DNA of 54,770 bases, taken from the NCBI GenBank assembly GCA_000434195.1, contig HF994476.1, forward strand, positions 1-54,770. Direction: 5' to 3'. The position numbers and the translations under genes were made by a program. Origin of the DNA: Clostridium sp. CAG:780. Its GTDB lineage: Bacteria > Bacillota > Clostridia > TANB77 > CAG-508. Each line of letters starts with the position of its first letter. The stretch's first letter is position 1. Below the pieces are notes generated by a model. It did not search any database, had not been told where the DNA came from, and saw nothing but the letters and a program-made list of their open reading frames with translations. Of the stretch, positions 1-6,882 are shown piece by piece.

Positions 1-12
1 ACAGCATAAGAC

Positions 13-453
13 CTATTGCTTTTTTCTACCTAATAACTTATCTATTGAAAAAGGTTTATAGACAAGTGTTAAACTATACAAAAATGTTGTTGGTATTAAG
101 TTTTTAGAATTTTCATAGTGTGCATAATTTGCTTGTGATGTATTGATTTTCTTTGCAACTTCTTCTTGTGTCATAGAATTTCTTTTACGAAGTATGCGAA
201 GATTTTTTGATATTAAATCTATATCTATTTCTAATGGCAAATATGATTCATCATTTTTATTTGTTATACCAAACAAGTAATCAAGACTAAAGTTATAATG
301 ATTAGCATATTCAATTAATCTTCTTAATGGGATAGTATCTTTTCCAGTTTCCCAACCAGATATTGTAGTAAAGTTCAAATTAAAGAACTCTGCAATATCT
401 TTTTGTTTTATATCAATATTTTCTCTACTATTTTTAAAGTTTTTAATTATCAT
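13..453 (-). CDS. XRE-family regulator with two HTH domains (Orf9-like)
   Basis: This is a 146-residue cytoplasmic DNA-binding protein with two HTH_3-like units: one at about residues 14-60 (KQKDIAEFFNLNFTTISGWE) and one at about 90-125 (MTQEEVAKKINTSQANYAHYE region). The ATG follows an AGGGGG ribosome site on the minus strand. It lies divergent from the sigma-like gene, as Orf9 does in Tn916, where the product represses the orf7 promoter. By analogy it probably controls the leader region at 454-1213. Tandem HTH units in one short chain are less usual than a single HTH; the second could be a dimerisation or second-operator unit. The family call is firm, the target inferred. Confidence 0.85.
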   Translation of the reverse strand: MIIKNFKNSRENIDIKQKDIAEFFNLNFTTISGWETGKDTIPLRRLIEYANHYNFSLDYLFGITNKNDESYLPLEIDIDLISKNLRILRKRNSMTQEEVAKKINTSQANYAHYENSKNLIPTTFLYSLTLVYKPFSIDKLLGRKKQ

Positions 454-645
454 TTTTTTCCCCCTATATAATTATTCCACTTACTAGGGCAAATATAATA
501 ATTCTAGGGAAAATAGACTATTGCGAACAGAAAATATTTGTATATTTGCACAATTCGACAAATTTTGCGATAGAAATATGATATATTTTTATTGAAATTA
601 CCAGAAAATATCGGAAAAAAGCATATTTTGATAGTTATAATCATT

Positions 646-668
646 ATATGAAATAGCATATTTCATAT
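646..668. promoter_or_regulatory. Perfect palindrome, candidate operator
   Basis: ATATGAAATA, spacer GCA, then TATTTCATAT: a 10-base perfect inverted repeat in the divergent control region. It lies upstream of a possible extended -10 (TGGTACTAT, about 747-755). Size and symmetry fit a dimeric XRE repressor site, so the product of the 13-453 gene is the natural candidate ligand. That assignment is inference. Confidence 0.5.
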
Positions 669-829
669 ACTAAAATAAAAAAAATGACTTTTTGTATATA
701 AATTTAGGCATTTCATAAACTATTTAGTTTTTGTGTCAAAAAATGTGGTACTATGTCGATGAAATTAAAAACGAAAGAGAAATCCATCAGATTACCAATG
801 ATGTTTTTTTAAAATCAGGGAGGGATAAG

Positions 830-877
830 ATGGATTTTTATTTATTATATAAAAATAATTTAGAAAGCATACACTAA
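830..877 (+). CDS. 15-codon leader peptide
   Basis: ATG at 830 follows a very strong GGGAGGG ribosome site at 818-825 and encodes MDFYLLYKNNLESIH. Its last codons form the left arm of the terminator at 866-910, the classic geometry of translational attenuation, in which a stalled or slow ribosome stops the terminator from folding. In Tn916 relatives comparable leaders precede antibiotic-resistance genes, but no resistance gene follows here. Existence of the ORF and hairpin is seen; function is inferred. Confidence 0.6.
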   Translation: MDFYLLYKNNLESIH

Positions 878-910
878 CTTTTAAGGGTTAATTGTGTGCT
901 TTTTTGTTTT
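866..910 (+). terminator. Terminator/attenuator of the leader peptide
   Basis: Left arm AGCATACACTAAC (866-878) pairs with GTTAATTGTGTGCT (887-900), with one wobble and one bulge, and is followed directly by a T run. The left arm overlaps the stop codon of the 15-codon leader ORF. Confidence 0.8.
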
Positions 911-971
911 TATATAAGACAATTCCATTCTATGTACTTATTAAGCATAAACATGCTGAAGGAAAAAAATT

Positions 972-1053
972 ATGAGAGATTTTTTGGCGTAGCTTTATAG
1001 AAATGTTTATGTTTATGTTCTAAAAATCTACGCATTAAGAGGTGTGTAGATTT
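972..1053 (+). promoter_or_regulatory. Second mini-leader with mutually exclusive hairpins
   Basis: A 6-codon ORF (MRDFLA, 972-992, ribosome site GAAGGA) ends in GCGTAG. That hexamer can pair with CTACGC at 1028-1033. The same CTACGC also forms the 11-base hairpin AAATCTACGCA (1024-1034) / TGTGTAGATTT (1043-1053). The two pairings exclude each other, and a ribosome on the leader stop would decide between them. No long T run follows the second hairpin, so it may control folding or processing rather than termination. Confidence 0.45.
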
Positions 1054-1098
1054 GAGAATTGTCTTGATTGATTTCAATATAATTGCATATTTCAAAGT

Positions 1099-1136
1099 GA
1101 GTAGAAAAGATTTTATAGACTTTTCTGCTCATTTTG
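1099..1136 (+). terminator. Terminator hairpin in leader
   Basis: GAGTAGAAAAG (1099-1109) pairs with CTTTTCTGCTC (1120-1130), 11 pairs with one wobble, followed by ATTTTGTGTTTT. It probably stops transcripts entering from upstream before the sigma-like gene. Confidence 0.65.
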
Positions 1137-1161
1137 TGTTTTGAGCTCCTAAATGTAGAGG

Positions 1162-1208
1162 ACCTCCTATTACTTGAATTAACTGAAATTTGAGTGAATA
1201 GGAGGTTT
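1162..1208 (+). promoter_or_regulatory. Hairpin that doubles as terminator and ribosome-site lock
   Basis: ACCTCCTATTAC (1162-1173) pairs with GTGAATAGGAGGT (1194-1206) and is followed by eight T. The AGGAGG inside the right arm is also the only ribosome site for the ATG at 1214. When folded, the hairpin would both terminate transcription and hide the ribosome site of the sigma-like gene. Confidence 0.7.
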
Positions 1209-1213
1209 TTTTT

Positions 1214-1561
1214 ATGTCTAATGAAGAATTAGAAGATGATGTTGTACTTGCAAAATTTATAAATTATATGCAAAAAGCACTTTATCACATGAGATTAAAT
1301 TATTTTAGAGATTATGAGAGAATGAGAGATTATGAGGTTGAACTAGAAGAAATTGAATGTCCAAATTCAAAAGATGTTATAAATGAAGATATATCAATTA
1401 TAGGAGTTTTAAATGATACTGAAATTAAATTATTAAACCTATTATATACACAGGGACTAAGTTATAAGGAAATATCTGAAATAACAAATGAAAATATAGA
1501 AACTTTAAAGAAAAGGCGAACTAGAGCCTTAAAGAAATTAAAAAAGGTTATGGAGGAATGA
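1214..1561 (+). CDS. Sigma-70 region-4-like regulator (Tn916 Orf7-like)
   Basis: This 115-residue cytoplasmic protein ends in a sigma region 4/HTH: LNLLYTQGLSYKEISEITNE then a basic tail (KKRRTRALKKLKK). It is shorter than a true sigma factor and has no obvious -10-recognition region, like the Orf7 proteins of Tn916 relatives, which activate or redirect transcription of the excision genes. The ribosome site AGGAGG lies inside a hairpin just upstream, so translation is probably regulated. The HTH_16 gene starts four bases after its stop, so the two are co-translated. Family call is good; the promoter it acts on is unknown. Confidence 0.8.
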   Translation: MSNEELEDDVVLAKFINYMQKALYHMRLNYFRDYERMRDYEVELEEIECPNSKDVINEDISIIGVLNDTEIKLLNLLYTQGLSYKEISEITNENIETLKKRRTRALKKLKKVMEE

Positions 1562-1565
1562 GAAA

Positions 1566-1778
1566 ATGCAATATAATACAGAGTTTTATAAATTATTAAG
1601 ACAAGCTGTATATGATGATACAGCATTAGTAAGAGTATTAGACAAAATAATGAAACTTATAAATAGTAATTCTAAAGATGATGATGGGGAAATTAACGAG
1701 GATTTAAAGAGCGAATTGATTACATATTCTATTGAATTGATACGAAATAAAAAAATTTATAAAAAATTTGAAATTTGA
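1566..1778 (+). CDS. HTH_16-type helix-turn-helix protein (Tn916 Orf8-like)
   Basis: A 70-residue acidic/basic protein with the HTH_16 pattern: a helix around DTALVRVLDKIMKLI followed by EDLKSELITYSIELIRNK. In Tn916-type elements a protein of about 76 residues of this type (Orf8) always sits directly behind Orf7. Its ribosome site (GGAGGAATGAG) overlaps the end of the sigma-like gene. The pair probably acts together to switch on the recombinase module downstream. The C-terminus is short, without a clear second domain. Confidence 0.75.
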   Translation: MQYNTEFYKLLRQAVYDDTALVRVLDKIMKLINSNSKDDDGEINEDLKSELITYSIELIRNKKIYKKFEI

Positions 1779-1800
1779 TGTCCACTTTTTCGATTTTTTT

Positions 1801-2100
1801 GTGCTGTTCATAGTAGAAGGGTTAAAAAACTTCTACTATGGTATGCACATTGAAAATTGAATAGATTTTATTAGAACGACAAGAACTACATTCTAGGTGG
1901 GGTAGCAACTATTTAGATATCTAATAAGAATGTTATCTTATTATGAAGTAGTTTGGATACTTTTGTATAGTCATAGAACGAGCGTAAAGTTATAGGAATA
2001 GACCATAATGTTTCTATAATGGTGCGTCCCACGCAATGAGTACAAACCAGAGTTCTGGGTGGTAGATAACCAATGTTGCTAGAAACAATAGCAATCTAAT
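1801..2100 (+). ncRNA. Candidate structured RNA between the regulators and the recombinase module
   Basis: No plausible ORF is present in this 300-base stretch, but at least five helices can be drawn. They are: a long interrupted stem 1801-1848 (GTGC, 4x4 internal loop, CATAGTAGAAG / CTTCTACTATG, loop, GCAC); TAATAAGA/TCTTATTA (1922-1943); TGCGT/ACGCA (2023-2035); CCAG/CTGG (2047-2058); and TTGCTA/TAGCAA (2076-2094). It is locally GC-richer than its flanks, as structured RNAs in AT-rich genomes tend to be. It matches no RNA family I recognise with confidence. It could instead be a recombination or transfer origin, since the 1801-1848 stem has no T tail. Confidence 0.45.
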
Positions 2101-2155
2101 AAATGAATGGAACAATTAAAGTTAAAATAATTTAACTATTAAAATGGAGGCTAAA

Positions 2156-2395
2156 ATGTTAGATATTATTTCAATGATTATAATATTATTCTTTTTAATG
2201 GGACTACCTATGATTTTAATAATTATAGGTGGCAGTAAAAGTAAGTCAGAACAAGAAAGAACTTATGAATTAGAAGAAGAAGCACAATACTGGAGAGATT
2301 ATGAAAAAGAACAAATAAGAAAGAAAAAAATTAGAAAAATAAAAATTAGGAGGTTTTTCAAATGGGTAAAGAACTTTATACATGGGAACAAGTAA
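2156..2395 (+). CDS. Small membrane protein of the element
   Basis: About 79 residues: one hydrophobic helix at the N-terminus (roughly residues 3-26, IISMIIILFFLMGLPMILII) followed by a highly charged cytoplasmic tail rich in E, then K/R. The ATG at 2156 is preferred over 2144 because the GGAGG at 2146-2150 lies five bases upstream of 2156 and would be inside the longer reading. The next gene starts inside its 3' end. I do not recognise a family; small single-span proteins are common cargo near recombinase modules. It could anchor an element protein to the membrane. Confidence 0.65.
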   Translation: MLDIISMIIILFFLMGLPMILIIIGGSKSKSEQERTYELEEEAQYWRDYEKEQIRKKKIRKIKIRRFFKWVKNFIHGNK

Positions 2396-2553
2396 GAGCT
2401 TATGGAGAAATTGCATTACATAATTTAACAAAATCAGCAAATGAAATAAATATGAGAAATTTTAAAAAGTGCATAGATCCACTACAAACTTTATATGCAA
2501 AAGATGGAGTGGAAGGAATGGCAGAATATTTAATGAATAAATATGAAAAATAA
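2362..2553 (+). CDS. Small hypothetical protein
   Basis: 63 residues, soluble and mostly helical, no recognised motif. AGGAGG lies just upstream of the ATG, inside the preceding gene, and the two genes overlap by 34 bases in different frames, which suggests translational coupling. A strong terminator follows directly (2564-2594). The residues around WEQVRAYGEIALHNL look like a single helical unit; no function can be assigned from sequence. Confidence 0.65.
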   Translation: MGKELYTWEQVRAYGEIALHNLTKSANEINMRNFKKCIDPLQTLYAKDGVEGMAEYLMNKYEK

Positions 2554-2563
2554 ATAATAAAGA

Positions 2564-2594
2564 AAGATGTTAGTTTTTTACTAGCATCTTTTTT
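2564..2594 (+). terminator. Rho-independent terminator
   Basis: AGATGTTAG (2565-2573) pairs with CTAGCATCT (2581-2589), with one G-T pair, followed by a T run to 2594. It separates the two small genes upstream from the recombinase operon. Confidence 0.8.
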
Positions 2595-2607
2595 GAAAGG
2601 AAAAGTT

Positions 2608-2901
2608 ATGGAGGAAATTAATCAATTAGAATACAAACTAAAGAAAAGCAAAGAAAATTTACAAGCAGATATTGCAAATAGAAGAATTGATAAAATTGAT
2701 AATATTAGTATAGATTCTAATACTTCATTAGAATCGAGAATACTTAATTTCTTTCAAAAGATTAAAAATCCTTATGCAATTAGAGTTGGAAATATAGTAG
2801 TGGAAATGGAGTTTTCAGATAATTCTAATATATCTCCAATGGAGTGTATAGACGCTACTTTAATAAATGAATACAAAATGAGAGAAATGTCAAATGTGTA
2901 A
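2608..2901 (+). CDS. Small recombinase-associated protein (DUF6870-like)
   Basis: About 97 residues. The C-terminal half (ESRILNFFQKIKNPYAIRVGN then VVEMEF) resembles small proteins I recall as DUF6870, which accompany large serine recombinases in Tn4451/Tn1549-type elements. The N-terminal half is a charged helix. The ATG at 2608 is chosen over the TTG at 2593 because GAAAGG (2595-2600) is correctly spaced only for 2608 and the TTG lies in the terminator T run. Possible role: accessory factor for excision; not demonstrated here. The family name is from memory and needs a profile search. Confidence 0.6.
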   Translation: MEEINQLEYKLKKSKENLQADIANRRIDKIDNISIDSNTSLESRILNFFQKIKNPYAIRVGNIVVEMEFSDNSNISPMECIDATLINEYKMREMSNV

Positions 2902-2981
2902 ATTTTAGAATTGAGGAATTTTAGTAAAATAGGATAAAATCAAAGGTTATGCTACTATTTGGGTGTATGAGGTTTTAGAAA

Positions 2982-4658
2982 ATGAAAAGAGGTAGAAAAA
3001 GTAAATATGATATTGAAATAAATAAATCAAAAGTTTGGAATGTTGCTGTATATATTAGATTATCAGTTCAAGATGGAGATAAAGCAGAAAGTAATAGTGT
3101 TATCAATCAGAAAGAACTTTTAAATATGTATTTGGAACAAAATAAAGAACTTAATGTTAAAGAATATTATATTGATGACGGATTTTCTGGAACAACTTTT
3201 GATAGACCTGCTTTCAAGAAAATGATGAAAGATATAGAAAAAGAAATAGTAAATACAGTTATAGTAAAAGATTTATCTCGTTTTGGAAGAAACTATATTG
3301 AAGTTGGAAATAAGATAAATTCATTTATGAAAGATAATATAAGATTTATATCTGTTTGTGAAAAGATAGATAGTTATAAAGATAAAAAGTCAGTAGATGA
3401 TATTATTTTTCCTTTAAAAAATATAATGAATGAAATGTATTGCAAAGATGTATCAGATAAATTGATAAAGACATTTGAGGTTATGAAAAAAGAGGGGAAA
3501 TATATAGGAGGAATACCACCTTTTGGCTATATAAGAGATGAAAATAATAAACACAAACTAATAGTAGATAAGGCTTCAGCAAGTGTTGTAAGAAGAATAT
3601 TTGATTTATGCGAATCTGGAATTGGTAATGTGTTAATTACTAAAGAATTAAATGAAAAAAATGTATTAACACCAAGCGAATATAATTGTAAGATTTTAAA
3701 AATTACATCATCAAGTAGTAAAGTTGCAAAACAATGGACAGCAAGTATTGTCGGAAAGATATTAGATAATAGAGTTTATTGTGGGGATTTAGTTCAAAAC
3801 AAGACAAGAGGAATTAGTTATAAAGTACATAAGAGATTAAAAAACGATGAAGAAGATTACATTATAATTGAAAATGCACATGAACCAATTATAGAAAAAG
3901 AAAGATTTTTTAATATACAAAAAATAAGAAAAGATAGAAAGTTTAATTGGAACAGAAGAATAGAAAATATTTCTATATTTGACGGAATTGTATTTTGCAG
4001 TAATTGTAATAAGCCATTAGTAGCAACTATAAAAGAAAAAAGTATGATAAATAATACTGAAATTGATAAATATGTATTGGAATGTAAAGAATGCAATAAT
4101 CAAAATGATAAACCTTATGTAATAGATGTGGACAAGTTAAAAATATGTATTTTTAGAAGTATTAAATATCATATAGATTTACTAAATGGATTTGAAAATG
4201 CAAGATTATCTGTTAAAGAAAATAAAGAATATGCAGACAAAATAAAAGAGAATGTTGAGAATTTAAAAAATAAATTAGAAAGACTTGATAAAGAAAGAAC
4301 AAAATATTTCACAAAATTCAGAGATATGGAAATTGACGAGCAAGAATATATTGCTTTTATCAGAGAGAATGTTAAAGAGGAAGAAAATATAAAGGAACAA
4401 ATTAAAAAAGAAAAAGCAAAGTTAATGGAGGCAAGATTAAGTTATAAGAATGTTGCTGAAAATAACTGGGTAGATACTTTAATGAAATATAAAAATCAAA
4501 GGAAGATTACAAAAGAAATGTTAAATGACTTAATAGAAAAAATTTATATCAATAATGATGGTAGAAAAATTAAATTAGTATTTAAGTATGAAGACGCTTT
4601 TAAATTAGCAATGGATTATTTGAAAATTGTAAAGGAAGGGGGAAATACTAATGCCTAG
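2982..4658 (+). CDS. Large serine recombinase, first of a pair
   Basis: 558 residues with the standard large-serine-recombinase layout. The resolvase-type catalytic domain covers about residues 18-165, with nucleophile Ser28 in YIRLS and the arginine motif KDLSRFGRN at 96-104. The recombinase domain is at about 170-320. A zinc ribbon has Cys339, Cys342, Cys368 and Cys371, followed by a long coiled coil (about 405-480). It catalyses cut-and-join integration/excision of the element through a covalent phosphoserine link. It overlaps the second recombinase gene by eight bases, so both are made together. All key residues are present; TnpX/TndX-like by layout. Confidence 0.92.
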   Translation: MKRGRKSKYDIEINKSKVWNVAVYIRLSVQDGDKAESNSVINQKELLNMYLEQNKELNVKEYYIDDGFSGTTFDRPAFKKMMKDIEKEIVNTVIVKDLSRFGRNYIEVGNKINSFMKDNIRFISVCEKIDSYKDKKSVDDIIFPLKNIMNEMYCKDVSDKLIKTFEVMKKEGKYIGGIPPFGYIRDENNKHKLIVDKASASVVRRIFDLCESGIGNVLITKELNEKNVLTPSEYNCKILKITSSSSKVAKQWTASIVGKILDNRVYCGDLVQNKTRGISYKVHKRLKNDEEDYIIIENAHEPIIEKERFFNIQKIRKDRKFNWNRRIENISIFDGIVFCSNCNKPLVATIKEKSMINNTEIDKYVLECKECNNQNDKPYVIDVDKLKICIFRSIKYHIDLLNGFENARLSVKENKEYADKIKENVENLKNKLERLDKERTKYFTKFRDMEIDEQEYIAFIRENVKEEENIKEQIKKEKAKLMEARLSYKNVAENNWVDTLMKYKNQRKITKEMLNDLIEKIYINNDGRKIKLVFKYEDAFKLAMDYLKIVKEGGNTNA

Positions 4659-6333
4659 ACAAAGTAAATATAATAAAGAAGAAAAAGATAATGTGAAAAG
4701 TTATCAATATAAAGCAGCAATATATATAAGATTATCAGTAGAAGATGGAGATAAAGAAGAAAGTAATAGTATAACAAATCAAAGAATGTTATTAAATCAA
4801 TTTTTAAAAGATAATTCAGATATTGAAGTATATGATTATTATACAGATGATGGATTTTCTGGAACTACTTTTAATAGACCAGGATTTGAAAAATTGTTAG
4901 AAGACTTATATGAAAAGAAATTTAATACTGTTATTGTAAAAGATTTATCAAGATTAGGAAGAAACTATATTGAAGTTGGAAATTATATTGAAAAAGTATT
5001 TCCTTTATATAATATAAGATTTATTGCAGTTAATGACCAAATAGATAGCATAAAAAATCCTGAATCAGTTAATAGCATAATTGTACCTTTTAAAAATTTA
5101 ATAAATGACGAATACTGTCGAGATATATCAAATAAAATAAAGGCAGTATTAAATGTAAAAATGAAAAAAGGAGAATATGTTGGAGCTTATGCACCTTATG
5201 GATATATCAAAGATCCAGATGATGTACATCATTTAATTATTGATGAAGATGCAGCAAAAGTCGTTAGAATGATATATGAACTTACTTTAAATGGATATGG
5301 AAGAACAGCAATAGCAAAAAAATTAAATGAATTAGGAATATTAAATCCAACAGGACATAGAGCAATAGATTTAAAAATGAAAACACCATTTAAGAATAAT
5401 ACCGATAAAGTTACATATTCTTGGTGTTCAACAACAATTAGAGATATTTTACGAAATCAAATGTATTGTGGAGATTTAGTTCAAAACAAAGGAAAACTAA
5501 TTAGTTATAAAATACATAAAAGAGTATTAGTACCACAAGAAGAATGGATTATTGTAAAAGATACACATGATGCAATTATAGATAGAGATACATTTAATAA
5601 GGTACAAAAAGCAATACTAAACAGAGATACAAGAATGAATACAGATGGAAAAATATCCATATTTGCAGGACATATTAAATGTGGAGATTGCCAAAGGGCA
5701 ATGAGTAAAAAGATACCAGGAAAATATAAAGGACAACCTAGAAATTATTATCATTATATGTGTTCTGCATATATGAGGTCTGGTGGAGAAATTTGTACAA
5801 AGCATAGTATAAAAAATGATGAATTAGAAAAAGCAGTTTTAGAAAGCGTAAAAGTTCAAATTGGACTTATAATAGATATGAAAAGAATAAAAGGACAAAT
5901 AGATAGTAAAACATTTAATGATAATCGTAGAAGTTATTTGCTAGAAAATATCAATAAATGTGAAGAAACATTGAATATTAAAAGAAAGTTAAGAAAAGAG
6001 GCTTACGAGGATTGGAAATTAGGCATTATTACAGAAAAGGAATATAATGACTACACCCAAGAATACGGAAGGCAAATAAAGGAAAATGAAGCATATATTG
6101 AAGAAAACTATAAAGAATTACAGAATTTAGACAAAATGAGTACCTCTGGAGAATGGATTGAATATTTTGAAAAATATCAGAATGTAAATTCATTATCAAG
6201 AGAACTTATAGATGGACTAATAGATGATATATATGTTTATGAAGATAAGAAAATTAAAGTTAAGTTTAAATATGAAGATGAATACAATTATTTAATTCAA
6301 TATATAAAAAGAAGAAAGGGAGATATACTTTAA
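4651..6333 (+). CDS. Large serine recombinase, second of a pair
   Basis: 560 residues, a clear paralogue of the preceding recombinase with the same domain order: catalytic Ser29 in YIRLS, KDLSRLGRN arginine motif, recombinase domain ending near residue 320, a zinc ribbon with Cys344, Cys347, Cys371 and Cys382, then a coiled coil. The ribosome site (AAGGGGG) lies in the end of the upstream gene. Both proteins keep every catalytic residue, so neither looks like a pseudo-enzyme. Two active recombinases recall CcrA/CcrB of SCC elements, where both are used. A short terminator (AGAGA/TCTCT plus T run) follows at 6333-6355. Confidence 0.92.
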   Translation: MPRQSKYNKEEKDNVKSYQYKAAIYIRLSVEDGDKEESNSITNQRMLLNQFLKDNSDIEVYDYYTDDGFSGTTFNRPGFEKLLEDLYEKKFNTVIVKDLSRLGRNYIEVGNYIEKVFPLYNIRFIAVNDQIDSIKNPESVNSIIVPFKNLINDEYCRDISNKIKAVLNVKMKKGEYVGAYAPYGYIKDPDDVHHLIIDEDAAKVVRMIYELTLNGYGRTAIAKKLNELGILNPTGHRAIDLKMKTPFKNNTDKVTYSWCSTTIRDILRNQMYCGDLVQNKGKLISYKIHKRVLVPQEEWIIVKDTHDAIIDRDTFNKVQKAILNRDTRMNTDGKISIFAGHIKCGDCQRAMSKKIPGKYKGQPRNYYHYMCSAYMRSGGEICTKHSIKNDELEKAVLESVKVQIGLIIDMKRIKGQIDSKTFNDNRRSYLLENINKCEETLNIKRKLRKEAYEDWKLGIITEKEYNDYTQEYGRQIKENEAYIEENYKELQNLDKMSTSGEWIEYFEKYQNVNSLSRELIDGLIDDIYVYEDKKIKVKFKYEDEYNYLIQYIKRRKGDIL

Positions 6334-6355
6334 AGAGAATTTATCTCTCTTTTTT
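6333..6355 (+). terminator. Terminator after the recombinase pair
   Basis: AGAGA, loop ATTTA, TCTCT followed by TTTTTT. It ends the recombinase operon and marks roughly where the element ends. Confidence 0.6.
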
Positions 6356-6655
6356 CGGTAATTTTATAGAAAAAAATTAAATTTTATGATATAATTTGAA
6401 AAGTTTTAAGGAGGTTATATATTATAACCGCAAAAACTTAAAAAACTTATGTATGAACACTTACATAAGATTATGAAAAATACGAAAAACAAGAAAAAAT
6501 GGCGAATAAAAGCCTCAAAACCCTTGATATTATAACTGTTTTAATGAAGAACGACAGGGTACGCGAATTTGAATGGTTAGATACGAGGAGTTGAGAAGAA
6601 GATAGATATAATAAGCAGATTATGAAAGACCAAAGAAATTTGATTAATAGTATAG
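6356..6655 (+). other. Non-coding junction region
   Basis: About 300 bases without a convincing gene. Visible items: an AAGGAGG at about 6408-6414 with no start codon behind it; the palindrome GGTTATA-TAT-TATAACC right after it; an 8-base inverted repeat CTTATGTA/TACATAAG around 6449-6472; and a 31-codon ORF 6499-6594 with no clear ribosome site. The orphan ribosome site suggests a host gene start that was cut away at the element end. Confidence 0.4.
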
Positions 6656-6805
6656 GTGAGACAAATTAGTTGGACTCATAATGTTATGATATTAGGTGCG
6701 ACTGATTCAATAGAAGAAAAAGAATTCTATATAAGAATGTGCATAAAAAACAATTATATATTATACCGATGCTTTAATAAGAACAAAAGAAAAAGAAAAT
6801 TGTGA
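6656..6805 (+). pseudogene. Remnant of a YhcG/DUF1016 gene
   Basis: One frame reads RQISWTHNVMILG, then EEKEFYIRMCIKNN, which fits the core of the DUF1016 N-terminal domain of YhcG-type PD-(D/E)XK proteins (pattern: LSWSHY, about ten residues, then EFY plus a charged helix). The reading then drifts into unrelated residues and stops after 49 codons. The start of the domain and the whole nuclease half are missing. YhcG proteins are often linked to restriction or mobile-element loci. Recognition is by pattern only but the SW-H and EFY spacing is distinctive. Confidence 0.55.
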
Positions 6806-6838
6806 CATAAAAAATGGAGAGTAACGTATAAAGAAAAT

Positions 6839-6864
6839 GCTCCGGGGTATTACCCCGGAGCATA
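6839..6864 (-). terminator. GC-rich terminator of the cassette
   Basis: ATGCTCCGGGGT and ACCCCGGAGCAT are perfectly complementary arms; on the minus strand the hairpin is followed by TTTTCTTTAT. It stands out in an AT-rich region and ends the two minus-strand cassette genes. A 20-base palindrome, ACTCTTTTGCGCAAAAGAGT (6864-6883), lies between it and the stop codon. Confidence 0.85.
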
Positions 6865-6882
6865 CTCTTTTGCGCAAAAGAG

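Larger units (their letters stand above)
454..1213 (+). other. Long regulatory leader without a normal gene
   Basis: These 760 bases between the divergent regulator and the sigma-like gene hold no ORF of ordinary size. They hold a perfect palindrome (646-668), a 15-codon leader ORF running into a terminator (830-910), and a 6-codon leader ORF with competing hairpins (972-1053). A second terminator (1099-1136) and a terminator-like hairpin containing the next gene's ribosome site (1162-1208) follow. CTAGGG also occurs twice near 485-520, in the probable promoter of the XRE gene. In Tn916 relatives this interval governs expression of the orf7-orf8 switch. Confidence 0.7.
1..6360. mobile_element. 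Right part of a Tn916/Tn4451-like integrative element
   Basis: The order XRE regulator (minus), sigma-like gene, HTH_16 gene, small accessory genes, then large serine recombinase genes matches the regulatory and recombination end of Tn916-family and Tn4451-type elements (Orf9, Orf7, Orf8, then recombinase). The left end and any transfer genes lie outside the window. The right end should be just past the recombinase terminator near 6355, but no clear att duplication could be seen without the left end. The end coordinate is therefore an estimate. Confidence 0.7.
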
